This document shows, in pieces, positions 30,047 to 42,689 of a DNA stretch of 64,000 nt. The notes beneath the pieces were generated by a model. The model did no database searches. It was not told the DNA's origin and saw nothing but the letters and a program-made list of their open reading frames with translations. Position 1 is the stretch's first letter. The number at the start of each line of letters is the position of its first letter. The translations under genes were made by a program, and so were the position numbers. Origin of the DNA: Trematomus loennbergii (Eukaryota > Chordata > Actinopteri > Perciformes > Nototheniidae); the NCBI GenBank assembly GCA_012861695.1, contig JAAOOA010000200.1:257001-321000 (forward strand). Reading direction: 5' to 3'.

Positions 30047-31092
30047 CAGGGGTGGGGAACCTCCGGCCCCCGGGCCGTATACGGCCCGCGAGACCATTTG
30101 ATACGGCCCTCGAGGTAATTTATAAACACACGTGGAAAAAATAAATAATTAAACAAGCGAGTGCCTGTTTTTCCTGGCCAAGGTCAAGGTCCTTGAACAC
30201 AACACGAGCCTAACGTGTCATCACGTGGTGTATGTCTCGTCTGATGACACGTGCTGACGGAGAGCACCAGAACGCGGCTCCGCCACTTCAGAAAGTGCAG
30301 TACCCATAAGGAGCCATACACATGCCGCAGTTTGTGCGTGGCTGTGTCTTTAGTTGAAAGCCCAGTGGCGATCTGTTCATCTGTCATACTGATAATACAG
30401 TCAATAACTTTGTTGTTATTAGCATCTGGTTAGCTAGCTATGCTAACGAATATAAGAAGCTTTTTCTACAACCAGTGAGGTAAAGGCACATCTTTATATG
30501 ATCATTATAGTTATACAAAAAATAAGAGAATAAAGTAAACAGGTATAAAATACTATACGACAGTAAAAAAAGTTGTTATTAATAAACAAGAATACAGTTT
30601 GAAAGGGGAGTGATTTGTAAAATATCCATAAAGAAAAGAAATCTGCTTCCAGTTCAGTTTCATATGGGTGTTGAGAGATGTTTCCATAGATCTCTTCATG
30701 TTGCTCTCAAAGTGCACCAGATTGATGCTTTTAACTTCAACAAGAAGCATGCCCCCCGGACCCCCCTAGAGGAGGTGAGAACCCCCCCTAGAGGATGTTA
30801 GGTCCCCCCCTACTTAAATCATGTCCACATGGATATGAAACTAAATACATTTGCACACATCTTGTGTCCATATCTTTCTGTTGTGGTGGTAATGCCACAA
30901 ACCGTGCACGTGAAACGTGAGTCATGGTGAGATATCTGGATTAGAGGTTGCTTTTTCTTTGCACAGCATGAAAGAAAGGCCAAATGAATGGGTTGTGATT
31001 TTATTATTTTTAAGCAGACGTCAATAATTTGAACAGGCCCTCGGAGGATGTTGTAAAAATGGCCCTTGAGAGGAAAAAGGTTCCCCCCCCTG
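30047..31092. mobile_element. hAT-like element (CAGGGGTGGGGAACC ends)
   Basis: Left end CAGGGGTGGGGAACCTCCGG; right end AAAGGTTCCCCCCCCTG, an imperfect inverted match. Flanking octamers ACTTTGTG and TGTTAGTG agree at only 5 of 8 positions, so the target duplication is weak. It contains the dispersed block (about 30380-30830) shared with the 3.4-kb hAT element. No transposase frame is present. Confidence 0.65.
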
Positions 31093-31299
31093 TGTTAGTG
31101 GATCAGAAATGGTGACAGAGTTCGACAGTGCTGCCGTAAAGTTGTTGTCACAGTTCCAGCCGTTGGTGCGCCATGCGGTCTGCCTGCATCTGATCTGAGG
31201 ACGCCTTCACACCCTCAGAAATCCAGAGAGTAAAAACACGTCAGTCACGTGGAAACCGGCCTTACAGGATGTAGCTGTCAGCCTGCCAGACGCTCCCTC

Positions 31300-32767
31300 A
31301 TCTCCCTTATTCAGAGTATTAAGAGTTAAACATCCTACAGGATCAATTAAGATATGTTTATCATGCTTGGGCTAAAATCATGACCAGTTGTCAGAATCCA
31401 GTGTAATCTGCAGGAGAATTCAGATCAGATGATGTACTCTTACCTTCTGTACAGTAGATGGTGATAGCAAACCATGTAATGGAAGAAAGATAAATGAACT
31501 TATCTATGAATCAAAGTGGGAGGGGTTGTCCGGTAACCAGGGATAATCTACTGTGGGCAATCCCCACAGGAGCAATTTGGGGTGAAGTGTCTCAGGGACA
31601 CAACGACATGCTGACTGCAGTGGGTTTGAACCTGAAACCAACACCAACGCACTAGTCCACTGCGCCACACGCCTCCCACTTTCTTAACAAGAGAACATAA
31701 TCGAGGGGTGATCAATAACTTTTTCGTTTTTAGTCCTTAAACTTCCACGTGTGGACACTCAATCAAAACCACCTGAAAGCGAGAGGGATTCTGCACATAA
31801 TAGGCCTCGTGAGTACAAGTAGCTTACTTCTGGGTCTCTGTGTTTCATTCAAGCTCTGCTCTGTGTGTGTGTGGCACGAGGCATTTTGTGTACGTGCGCG
31901 AGCAAGCGAGAGAGAGAGCTCGCGCACCGGTGGGTATCTACCGGAGATCGTTGTGGTTAGCATCTGGTGCTAGCTAGCCAAGCTAACGGATATAAGGAGC
32001 TTTTTCAACAACAAGGTGGAGGGAGAACTCTCTCCTGTCAGACTGAGAGTCTCAGATAACCTCAGCTCAGGTGAAGTAAAGGAATCTCTCATTGTTTAGA
32101 TAGTTAACTTTAGTCTAGTTATCTCAGTGGGTCTCAAACGGTTTTGGTGAGTGATTTGTAAAATATCTATAAAGAAATAGAAAATCTGTTTACAGTTCTG
32201 TTTCATATGGGTGTTGAGAGATGTATCCATAGATCTCTTCGTTTTGCTCTCAAAGTGCACCAGATTGATGCTTTTAACTTCAATATTTAAAAGGAGAGGA
32301 GGTGAGGACCCTCCTATAGGAGGTGAGGTCCAATCCCCACTTGTAAAAATAGCACTTTACCCCTGCTTACACCTATATGCCGTGAGCTGATTATCGAGCC
32401 TTCATTGTAACAGTCGCGGGTACACTGTGTGTGCGTGTGGGGAATGTTGCAGTAGAACATTCAACTGTAGCTGGTGCATTAATGGGAAACCCTTAATGTT
32501 TGAGCACCCTCTATGAAACGTCAAGCTACCCCACAGCACCCCCTAGAGAAAATCTCTGGCGCCGCCACTGCTGACACACCCTGCATTTCTCTCTGATGAA
32601 GAGAACTCAGAGAGCAATCAGACTGCAACTCATTACCTGAAACACTGACAACAGTACATGGAGATCTTTCTAAACCCATTCTGCTTTCACTCAGAGAGAA
32701 ACCCTACACAATATTTTAGACAGATGTTTAGAATCAGCATCAAGAAACATGTGTCCTGTTCAGGTAA
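31300..32767. repeat. Local duplicate block, second copy, split by hAT-derived sequence
   Basis: The block matches 27601-27890 at its two ends. The intervening 31340-32566 includes another copy of the dispersed hAT segment (TTAGCATCTGGTGCTAGCTA through TCAAAGTGCACCAGATTGAT) and finishes with TCTCTGGCGCCGCCACTG, a hAT-type terminus. No gene is present. Confidence 0.65.
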
Positions 32768-32867
32768 ACAGTGACTCAGTCCAGGTAAACAGTGACTCTG
32801 TCCAGGTAAACAGTGACTCTGAAACAGATTCCTGTGGGAGGATTCTCACCTGCTGAACGCTCTTCAG

Positions 32868-33085
32868 GTCCACTCACAGACTCTCTTCAGGTCCACTCAC
32901 AGACTCTCTTCAGGTCCACTCACAGACTCTCTTCAGGTCCACTGACAGACTCTCTTCAGGTCCACTCACAGACTCTCTTCAGGTCCACTCACAGACGCTC
33001 TTCAGGTCCACTCACAGACTCTCTTCAGGTCCACTCACAGACTCTCTTCAGGTCTACTCACAGACTCTCTTCAGGTCTACTCACA
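32868..33085. repeat. 23-bp tandem repeat
   Basis: The unit CAGACTCTCTTCAGGTCCACT(CA) occurs about ten times with scattered single-base differences. The plus-strand open frame over it (from 32813) is a by-product; no domain was found. Confidence 0.92.
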
Positions 33086-33699
33086 GAAACACTGCTCATC
33101 TCTTCCTCTTCAGTCCTGAGTCTGTCTGCATTTCCGCTATCTTTGCTTTTTACGCAACAGTTTAAACACCAACTGTCGCAAGTATGACTTCTGTGAAAGA
33201 GGAACTCTGTACTTCGCCTATTAGCTGCAGAGGAAATGAGGGGGGGGGGGGGGGTTGAAGTGCCTCAGTAGTTTTCCACTCAGGGGTCACCTGCAGACAA
33301 ATAGAAACTTATATTATGAGAGAGTGATATCTGTCTTATATCTTTAGCACTTACTACTATTTATTATTGGGGCCCCAATGGCATTGACCGGTTCACGCAG
33401 TCTTCAAAGTAACCAAGCAACCTAAATTAATTTGTAATTTGTCTGTCCAATGACCTTGCTCCCTTTCATGCAGGGCCGGTCCTTAGCATTGGCGTTATAG
33501 ATGTTCGCCTAGAGCGCCAGATCTGGGGGGCTCTGCGCTGGTAGCTCTGGGAGGGGGGAAACATTTTTGACCGTTGGCGCTCATCCTAATTTTCGGCCTT
33601 GATGTAACAATATTCATAATTAAGTAAATGTAACACCCTTTTCACCCCGGTTACACTTTTCATTGCCCTGTACGATGGGCGCTGTAAGTGATGAAAGTG

Positions 33700-34310
33700 G
33701 GGGATGTTGGTTTATCAGTCGCCCGCAGCTCACAGCCAAAGTGCGAGTGAGCGTGGGAGCGAGGTACCGGCGCTGTTGTTATTAGCACCTGGTGCGAAGA
33801 AGATGTTTCTACAACAAAGGTGGAAGAGCTCTCTCCTGACAGACTGAGAGGCTCAGTGAGGTAAAGGACTCTGAGTGTTTAGATAGTTCACTTTAGTCTA
33901 AGTTATCTCAGTGGGTCTCAAACATTTTGGTCACAATTTATGTAAACACATATTTCCAGGCACTCCTTTATAATTATTGGGATAAACAAGTTTGAAATCA
34001 TTCCAATGTATACTATAGGACAGTAAACCAAAACTATCGTTAAAACTGGAGAGATTAAAAAATAAGCATGAATAAATAAATGTTAACGAGGTAAAATAAG
34101 ATATGAATGAACAAAAAAGAAAAAAAAATTACATTTATTTGTTATTGGCTATGGTAGGTTATTGGTTATGTTCACATACTTATTTGATTATTAAAATGTA
34201 AACGATCTTTTTCATATGGGTGTTTTAGAGTTGTACCCCCGAGATCAGGTCTCTAGTCATTGTGTGCTCAAAGTGCACCATTTTACTTTAAAAGGTTAAA
34301 TGTTCCCCTA
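33700..34310. mobile_element. Dispersed hAT-family fragment, fourth copy
   Basis: It shares ordered words with 3399-4642, 30380-30830 and 31960-32340: TTATTAGCACCTGGTGC, TATCTCAGTGGGTCTCAAAC, TTCATATGGGTGTT and CTCAAAGTGCACCA. It is diverged and without defined ends. Confidence 0.7.
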
Positions 34311-34313
34311 GAG

Positions 34314-34940
34314 CAGGGGTGTCAAACTCAATGTAATCGCGGGCCACATCAGCATTATGGCTGCACTCAAAGGGCTGGTTGTAACTTTAAGACTATATAA
34401 AAATACATATATAAATATATATATATAATAATGTATTATATTCATTATTGCCTCTGCATTGGATTATTATCAGATAGGGTAATACTTCATAATTAACTAC
34501 GTCTGAAAGCAGAAGTCTGGGGCAAATAATTGCAAGTCTCTTCAGTGAGATTGACACAAAATGTTTTAAAAAGAAAAGCCAAATTCTAGAAAAAAAGTCA
34601 AAATCAAAAAAAGAAGTGACATTTAAAAAAATGAGGTGACATGCGGTGCGGTGCCCCCACAAATAGAATCAAATTATGTGGGAAACACTGATCAAATTCT
34701 GAGAAAAGGCACATTCTAAGAAAAAAGGCATATTTAGAAGAAGAAAAAGTCAAATTCTGAGAAAAAAGTCAAATTCTGAGAAACAAGTTAATTTGAGATG
34801 CATTGTGGACATGTAGTTTATGGGCAACGTGCTTCTGTAAATCATCATGTAACCGTATAATAAACATATAATATTCTTTGTAACCTCTTGTGGGGCCACA
34901 GAAAATCAAGTCACGGGCCGGATTTGGGAGCATGCTGCTG
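34314..34940. mobile_element. hAT-like fragment (CAGGGGTGTCAAACTCA end)
   Basis: It begins with CAGGGGTGTCAAACTCAATG and a GGGCCACATCAG subterminal word, a widespread vertebrate hAT terminus. Near its right side is TCACGGGCCGGATTTGG. The interior has a repeated AAATTCTGAGAAAA(A)GTC motif. The opposite terminal repeat was not found, so it is truncated. Confidence 0.6.
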
Positions 34941-35689
34941 GCGTGGTTTGCACACGTGGAGGCGCATTTTGCCTGCTGCCATGTCCGTGACAAGGACCTG
35001 ACATATTTTCATGCGGTGGCGGCGCTGGGGAGCTCCGTCGTCTAGGTTGTCTTTAGCACTTACTATCATCATTGGTATGTTTTTATTCAACCAAATGCCT
35101 TTGATGATAAAATACTCTGTTTCTAGACCGAGTGGTACCTTTCTGAGTGAAAACACATCAGAGTGACTGAAACCCAGTCAGTGTGAGAGGGGTTGTAGTT
35201 CTACTAGCTGTCCACTAACACAGATCACCACGCTCATGTGATGAGGCAAGTCAGGAATAAGAAATCAAAACACCTTCATTAGTCCCACAGAGGGGACATC
35301 TACATAGTTACAGCAAAGTAAAGAGAATACATATTAATTAAGAGGCATGCATAACATATTAGATGGATCAATTACACAATAGCCGCGTTCACACCGGAGT
35401 ATTTTCACCGTACTTTTCGCGTTTAGTTCCGTTAGTACCCCTTATGTCGCGTTCACACCAAAAATCGTACTTAATCTCGGGAACTTTTACCCCATTTTTA
35501 GTGCCCGCTGAGAGATCGTACTTTCCTGTGGGTGAAAAGTGCCCCAGTGCTGATTGGCTGGGCGAATTGCAAACCACGCCCGTACAACTGTGAAAATGTT
35601 GTGTAGAGCCGCCATTGTTTTTCCTCGCTACAAAACCCAGCGCACCGACGGAGAGTAGTTTGTTTTTGAAAGCAGTTATGGCAAGCATC

Positions 35690-37055
35690 AAGAAATGATG
35701 AGGAGGTGTCGGCGCTTCTGGAGATCTACGCCGAGGACGCGACCCAGGGAATGCTACTGAAGCCAGTTCAGTAGCTTTCACTCGACCTGGGAATCGTGCA
35801 CAGCCCCACGGCACACCGGCTAAAAATAAAGAAACTCAGGCAGGACTACAAACGGCGGATTCAGTGGCCAACGATGACGACCACGACGAAGGTAAAATCA
35901 ACTACATGCACTGGGGTTTTAATCTGCACAATAATGGTCTCAGATGTACTTTTATTTGCTCAGTAGATCAAGCTAGCCATGCTAGGCTGAATAGGCTAAC
36001 ACCGGCCCCGAGCTAGCTACATCTAGCTAGCTAGATATTCTCGGCCGCTATGAAAACGTTTTGACTTGTGAATAACTGTGCAGTGTTTCTGTAATTTGCT
36101 TCACTAACTCATGGCACTAATCGTCTGTTTCAGGCGAGGATGGACAACTCTCGGGATTGGAAACAAGCGAGCTTTGCATTCTAGATCACAGCGCTGGTCG
36201 TCCCCCTTACCAGCAACCAAACGCAAAGGTACACACACTGTAACTTTGTCTTGAAAGAACGTTACGCATCGAACTGATGTTCACAATCATGTTTATTTCC
36301 TTCTTGGTACAATTATGAAACAGCGTGAAAACGTATTCGCCTAGACCGGCATTTACAAATGTTCGCGCCTTTTTACTCTCTCACAAACATTGTAAACATC
36401 CGGGCTAGAGGTCACATGACTTCCGGTAGAAAACTTGCCTCAACAACATTAAACAAAGTTCAAGCATACATGAAGCACTCTTCAAAAGGAACAATCCTCC
36501 GTGTTTGAACCTCTTAAATCGCTGCATAGCCGATTTATTTGGACTGGATTATCCCAGAGAGGCTAAACATTCTTTATAACACAGTTTCAGATTTGTGAAA
36601 CCTTAATTCTATTTGTGAAAATACAAAAAAGGGAGATTTCAGTGCTTTTTTTACATGTAGACCACATTAGACCAGGTCCTGATCTAAAACCACTATACCT
36701 AGACTCATCAAATCTGGACTGGATTATCCCAGAGGTCTAAACATTCTTTATAACACAGTTTCAGATTTGTGAAACCTTAATTCTATTTGTGAAAATACAA
36801 AAAAACATTCCTAGTATGTTGTAAAACTACATGGCGACTAAACAGATCTTGTATCTTGCTTATTTTCCCCTCTTAGGAAAGCGGACACGGGATGCGAATT
36901 TCTTTGACACCGTCCAGGCGTTGGAGGACCGGCGTGCCGTGGTGAAAGAGTCGATGCACGGGGATCAGATGGTGCTGTTCACCAAGGCCCAGGAAACGGA
37001 GGACAAGATGCTCACCAGTTCATTTTATATTATTGTTATTACTGTTATTATATAG
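35690..37055 (+). pseudogene. Harbinger Myb/SANT-like gene remnant
   Basis: Three exon-like parts are visible. Exon 1, to 35891 with GTAAAA donor, reads SALLEIYAEDATQGM ... KIKKLRQDYKRRIQ but has an in-frame stop and a deletion in the middle. Exon 2 is 36133-36228 (CAG acceptor, GTAC donor). Exon 3, from 36877 (TTAG acceptor), encodes GKRTRDANFFDTVQALEDRR and then a helical FTKAQETEDKM stretch. This order (SANT-like DNA-binding domain, linker, short helical end) fits the accessory protein of Harbinger elements, which helps transposase reach the nucleus and ends. Confidence 0.6.
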
Positions 37056-37625
37056 TCTTGATACAACTGACACTTTATTTTATATTGATAATGTTAATTT
37101 ACATGTACAACTTCTATTTTATTTACATTAAAAATGTGAACTTCTATTTACTGTTAAACAGATCCTGTATCTTGCTTATTTCTCCTGACACTTTATCTTT
37201 AGTGACCGTAGCATCCTATACATCACATGTAAGTGATTATTCTGATACCATCATGTTTCATCGGTTATAAACTGGCAAAGCTTTATTTGTCATTTATCAT
37301 CAATGTTGCAACCTTGTGGAGGAATGGCAGGGGCACATACACAAATATGATAATTTATATCATTTTAAATATTATTTGACCTAAAACTAAATGTTTTTAT
37401 GATTGTCCTCTGAGGAGGACATGGGGATTTGCAAACTTTAATTCCCCCCCCCATTTTACACAACACAAAATGGAGTCCACTATGGGCCGAAACTAACATG
37501 TATGTTTCCATAGTGTTTATGGCAGACGGATGCAGTGGGTCTCAGGAAGATATATATAATAAAGGTGGGTTTGCTGCTGAGCCTATTTACTGTGCATACA
37601 ACACACCTGGCACAGTTTATTGTTA

Positions 37626-38057
37626 TTATATTGCCACACTGTACACTATTGTAATGTTGCCTGTCTTGACTGGAAAATAAAAAAGAGAAACAAAAGCACT
37701 GTACAAAAGATCAGCTTTATTGTCAAAATGTTTACAATTTACACGCTGTTCAGATGCCTCATAAAGCTGGGTCGCCGGTAAGGCAGTCCATTCGTCCCTG
37801 TACTCATTACTTTCACAAAGGTTATGTAATATGCAACATGCTGCCACCTGGATTTTGATCTTGTCCATCTTGCAGTCGTTTCTTTTCATCAAGCACCGCC
37901 ACCTGCCCTTCAGTCTGCCAAAAGCGTTCTCCACCACCACTCGTGCTCGGCTTGTTTTGTTATTGTACGCAAGTTGCTCAGGCTGCATTAACTCAGTTAC
38001 AAAGCTGTATAACATGAGCACAAACAGCACAACTTCAGTCGACTCCATCTCCATCAT
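37626..38057 (-). pseudogene. Harbinger transposase, N-terminal leader joined to C-terminal end
   Basis: A 143-codon open frame starts with MMEMESTEVVLFVLMLYSFV and then jumps to the DDE_Tnp_4 end: AYNNKTSRARVVVENAFGRL, KGRWRCLMKRND, ACCILHNLCES. The Glu in VVVENAFGRLKGRW is the last of the catalytic triad; the two Asp positions and about 200 residues before it are absent. The family is the one domesticated as HARBI1. Confidence 0.85.
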
Positions 38058-38400
38058 GTCTGAGGTCGGAAGGTAAACAACAGACGCCTAATGTACAGCG
38101 AGTGGGTGGGCGTCGCAGTATACGCGGGAAGTTTTTGTTTTGCAGCGGATTGCAAACAACTTTAAGGTGCATACCGCCACCTACTGTACTCGCCGTGAAG
38201 TGGTTTGTGGCCTGCCAGTAAAGCCAAAGCAGAAGAAGAAGAAGTGACGTCAGCGGCTCATTTGCGTAATCTTCCCTCAGGGAAAAGTACTCCGGTGTGA
38301 ACGCGATCTGTACTAAGTGCCCTGGGGTAAAATGCGCCGGGGCTCTGAGTGCCGGAACTAAGTACAGGAAAGTACTTGGTGTGAACGCGGCTATTGTACA

Positions 38401-39730
38401 ATTTAAAAAAGTACCCCTCCAGGTGAAAAACAATAGGTACAGTAACAGTATTTAATAATGTTTTAAATTCAAATAAAACAAGTGCAGAATGTAGAAGCAG
38501 TGTGATAGCAAACAATATCATTGTTTGGCTTAAATAATGTATGTTTTCCCAACATAACCCTCCTGTTTATACTCAGTATAAAACTTAATTGAAAATACAA
38601 AATGTTCAAATGTAATATAAAAAGCCAAAAATAAAGTTCAATAAATTAGCTCAGCATAAATGTAAGGCATATCAATTTAAATGTTTAAATTTCAATCGGG
38701 TTGTTCACTTTTTCATGTGAGTCCTTATGCCGTTATAGTCCAATGTTTTCTGCTTCATCAGTCAACGCCATGAGTGAAAGCTCACCCAGGGGAGGAGTCA
38801 GACGATCCCCCTTTCCCTCCGTCATCTCTGTTGTGTGTGTCCTGTTGAGGCAAGGGTTGGTGCTGCACTAGGTTTTGTTTAGTGAGTGCTGTTTCAATGA
38901 GTCTGGTAGATAGTAGGGATGTGAATAGAGACAGGGCCAGATTCTTCAATTCTTCAAGCAGGGATTCTAGCATCCTGCAAAAGGGATCATCAATTCCTGT
39001 GTTCTCAGTCAATTCTTCTGAAAGGGATGTAAGGCCTTGTAAGGCCTCCTGTCACTGTGCAATCTGGGCTGTATTGTTAGGGATAAGCAGGTGGTGCCTA
39101 GGGTGCTAGGGACCCTGGGGTCCTTTTCCTCGGGTCTTCTAGCCTTAAAGTTTGATGTCCATCATGTTGTGATCTCGGCTGGGCAATTTAACGATTCTTC
39201 TCTTGACTCTGATTTGTGAATCTGATTTGTTAGTTGCTATGGATGGGTCTCGGTAGCATTGGTTTCAAATGTAAGTTTTCGCTGTCTAAGGGTCTCAGTG
39301 TCTCCCAATAATAATGGTTTTACTATCAAGAGAGTATGAAGGTAGATATGGTGCAAAATGCGAGAGCGTGTAAAACCTGATGTGAGCACTTGCAGAAAAG
39401 AAATCTGAGCTTGTGTGCATACATTTACACTTGTATAAAATATCCACGTATCTGTGAACCACATTTTAAGTCACAGAAGAAAAAAAAAAGTTTTGTAGCT
39501 TGTAGAAAAAAAATGAACTTAGTGATGAAATGTTCACTTATATATATTTTTAAAATATATTTTCCATTACAACTGCAACTTGGTTATTACAACCTCTCAA
39601 ATCAGTCATTACAACTTCACGAATCTGCTCTGTGGCAGTATAAATCGACGAATCTGCGGCCTGACTTTTGCTACACTTCTTGCGATGAATGTGTCGCAAA
39701 AGTAATTTTCACCTGTAGATGTGGGGGGAG
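38401..39730. other. No gene recognised
   Basis: This is AT-rich sequence followed by unique sequence. A minus-strand open frame at 38782-39012 (begins MTENTGIDDPFCRMLESLLE) has no recognised domain. AGGCCTTGTAAGGCCT near 39032 is a short palindrome. Confidence 0.4.
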
Positions 39731-40425
39731 GGAGGGGGGTTGGAGCGAAGGGGCGGAGCTCAATAATTTAATCACCACAACTACACGTCTCAATACATCC
39801 TTCCAGTACTGACTTTCTGTGTCGACCTGCATCCCTAGAGAAGCATCCACAGTGCCCATGAGTTCAGTGCGATGCATAAGTGAAAGTATGCATTTTCTGT
39901 GCTCACCACTCGTCTCATGTTCCGTTATCCTCTCGGGATGCTTCCAATCACTAAAGCCGAGAACAAATGCATTGCTGTGGCTGTGAGTGGATAAAAGTTT
40001 GCAGGCAAAACAATAATTAGCTCCGGTAGATGGAGAATAAATAATCCAATCGCGTTGAATGATTTCTCCATTGTGAAGCTGTCTGGTCAGCATATCGTTG
40101 GTCAGTGAGCGTGTCCGGCCGCTAGCATCGGTCTCCTGCTCTGTGACGTCCTCGGCAGGCCGTCTTCATCTTTTTCCCCCTCTTCTACCCGCTGCGTTAG
40201 CATGCTAGGTTCAAGGCTAACATTGCTCGCTAGCTCAACAACATCCTCCGTGACCGCCGCCACTGTTCCTTGTGGTTGTTGCTGGCCTATTTCGTCACTT
40301 TTTGCTTTTTTGAAAAAGCTATTTATTGTTGGCACATTTTTTAATGCAGCCGCCACTCTCTTCTTCTTCTTTCTTTTCTTAGCCCCGCTGGGCTGGCTAC
40401 CGGCACCATCCATCTTTCTGCTCAC
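39671..40425 (-). pseudogene. hAT transposase (ZMYM/TTF zinc-finger type), 5' part only
   Basis: The start is at 40425 (MSRKMDGAGSQPSGAKKRKK, a strong basic cluster, then VPTINSFFKKAK). A second frame from 40093 carries LTRQLHNGEIIQRDWIIYSP, a zinc-binding CFACKLL and FSDWKHPERITEHETSGEHR, the TTF-type finger preceding hAT transposase cores. The two frames are offset by an indel near 40100. After YWKDVLRRVVVVIKLL the family sequence stops, so the catalytic and dimerisation parts are missing. Confidence 0.82.
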
Positions 40426-40724
40426 GTGACAAAATGTGACATGAGTGAGGGTGGGGCTGTGATTCGGCTATACACCGCCGCCGCGTAGTAATAAAGTTGA
40501 TCGCATACATAGTGAGACCTACAGTACAGAGACGTTTAGAAAATATTAATTTGACCCCATAGAAAAGCTGTGTTATTTATGGCGAAGAGTGAGTGTCATT
40601 TAAAACAATGTATGATGAGTGAGGTTCGAGGTTGTGCCCGAAAAAATAAATAAATAAAAATAATTCATTTTTTTCCATCTAGTCACTGAGGGCCCTCTTT
40701 GCTCATATGGTTAATCCGGCCTTG
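39735..40724 (-). mobile_element. 5' end of a hAT element (CAAGGCCGGATTAACC)
   Basis: Read on the minus strand the element begins at 40724 with CAAGGCCGGATTAACC and AGAGGGCCCTCAGTGAC, a hAT terminus, about 300 bp before the transposase start. A related terminus occurs at 33476 (CAGGGCCGGTCC). The other end and most of the gene are absent. Confidence 0.7.
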
Positions 40725-42247
40725 ATCCCATGTGGAAACCACCTGCGAGGATTGAAAGATGGGGACTCAGGCTTCAACCATATGACTTCAAGGTGGACTA
40801 CAGAAAGGGAGCTGACAATCCAGCTGACTACATGTCTCGACACCCTCTACCGTCAAAGACAAGTGACAGCACACGAGCAGCAAAAGTCGCAGAAGAGTAT
40901 GTAAGCTTCATTGCAACTCATGCAACACCCAAAGCTATGACACTCACAGAGATCAAAGCAGAGACACTTAAAGACCCGATCCCTCAAGAGATAATCTCTC
41001 ATGTAACTCACACACATGGCATAAGACTGATGAATCACAACACGCTGCCATATTAAAACAGTTTAGACGAGTAAGCAGCGAGCTGACAACGTCACATGCA
41101 TCAGACATAGTACTACGGGGCACTAGAATAGTGATTCCCACAGCCCTACAAGATAGAGTCCTACAGCTAGCTCACGAAGGACATCAGGGCATCGCTAAAA
41201 CCAAAGCACTACTCAGAACAAAGGTGTGGTTTCCAGATATTGATCAGAAAGCAGAAGCATCAGTGCGCAGCTGTCTTGCATGTCAGGCAAATACCCCAGC
41301 TGTACATACTGAGCCATTCAAAATGTCAAGTCTACCAGAAGCACCCTGGCACAGCATCAGCGCAGACATTTATGGACCACTACCAACAGGAGAGTACCTG
41401 TTAGTCATGATAGATGATTATACACGCTACCCAGTTGTGTTAGATCAACTTCAGCTAACACAATCATTCCAGTCATGGACAAAGTTTTCTCTATGTTTGG
41501 AATCCCCAGAGTGGTAAAAACTGATAATGGCCCCCCATTCAACAGCAGCCAATTCTCTCAGTTTGCAGACTACTTAGGATTTCATCATTGCCAGATCACA
41601 CCGCTTTGGCCTCAAGCTAACGCTACAGCTGAAAGATTCATGCGCACACTGGGCAAAGCAATACGTGTGGCAGAAACACAGGGAATTCATTGGAAACAAC
41701 ATTTGAACATATTTCTACATGAGTACAGATCTACACCTCACAGCACAACAGAGAGCTCACCTGCTGAACTGTTATTCCAACGTAAAGTGTACACAAAGAT
41801 CCCTTCATTCACTCAAACTGCCAACAAGAGCTCAGACTCAGAAGTGAGAGCAAAGGACAAGAAGACTAAAGCCAAGATGAAATCTCATGCAGACACTCAT
41901 CGTCATGCTAAACCTCACACTTTCACTCCAGGTCATCGTGCTTCCTCGCCAGCCCAAGCATAACAAACTCACCCACACCATACAACACTAAACCCTACAC
42001 TGTGATTATAGTCAAAGGCTCAATGGTTACAGCGGCCAGAGATGGACATCGCATAGTCAGGAACTGTTCATTCTTCAAGAAGATCGCTGGAGAGCTAATT
42101 GACATCCCACCAGATCCAGTCAGTGATGACTCTACTGTCACAGCAACACCCAGATATCCCACGAGACACGATAAGCGTCCTCCTGCCTATTTACAGGACT
42201 ATACATCATGGACTGCTAAACATGTGAATGATACTCTGGGTATATAA
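40725..42247 (+). pseudogene. Ty3/gypsy pol 3' part: RNase H end and integrase
   Basis: The frame from 40730 begins KPPARIERWGLRLQPYDFKV followed by ADNPADYMSRHP, the end of gypsy RNase H. Integrase follows at 41131-41963: HEGHQG...CLAC zinc-binding HHCC, SADIYGPLPTGEYLLVMIDD (first Asp), VVKTDNGPPFNSSQF (second Asp) and ANATAERFMRTLGKA (Glu), a complete DD35E set. A frameshift lies near 41450-41500 and stops lie near 41055 and 41963; 42002-42247 encodes the basic tail. Gag, protease and RT are absent from the left, where the sequence abuts a hAT end at 40724. Confidence 0.9.
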
Positions 42248-42506
42248 AAATGTGTATATTTCCAACTGTTGTTAACTTCAAGAGACTGTTGAGTCCTGGT
42301 TAAGACAAGAAGTGAGATCTATGTAGGAAACAGTTTTAATGCACTTTCAGTATGCATAATATTGTGTGGATGATGTGTTCAAAGCTCAAATGTAATGCAA
42401 AAGTCTTAAATACTGTTACAGCAGAATTGCACTAGTTCCAGAATAACTGTTATGTTAAATGCAGTATAACAGCCAAATGTTTAAAGCTATTAAAAAAAAA
42501 GGGCAA

Positions 42507-42689
42507 TGTGATATTCATGTGAATGTATTGTGCTCTCAGTATAACTGCGCCCCCTGCTGTCTACACAGCATATAGATACACTAGCAGTGAGGAAGTGCAC
42601 AGTAAGCATGTATGTAACATGTGTGAGCCAGCACTGGTTAATAAACCCTGTTAACGTCCAGCAAGTTGAGTCTTTCATGTCCAATCACA
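42507..42689 (+). mobile_element. Short 3' LTR of the Ty3/gypsy element
   Basis: The 183-bp segment begins TGTGAT and ends ATCACA, inverted termini. It is preceded by the purine run AAAAAAAAAGGGCAA as polypurine tract. AATAAA occurs near 42640. No 5' LTR lies in the window. Confidence 0.75.

Larger units (their letters stand above)
35377..38396. mobile_element. PIF/Harbinger-type DNA transposon, internally deleted
   Basis: Inverted ends are CAATAGCCGCGTTCACACC on the left and GGTGTGAACGCGGCTATTG on the right, flanked by TACA on both sides. It contains the two genes expected of the superfamily in opposite orientation: a Myb/SANT-like gene on plus and a transposase remnant on minus. A direct repeat of about 90 bp lies in an intron (36541-36630 and 36716-36805). 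The 3.0-kb length and missing catalytic part make it non-autonomous. Confidence 0.88.

Noticed and set aside
32813..33187. 124-codon repeat protein
   Set aside because: It is an artefact of the 23-bp tandem repeat; no start context or domain.
35389..35814. 141-codon minus-strand frame
   Set aside because: It overlaps the Harbinger terminal region and the Myb-like exon on the other strand; no domain.
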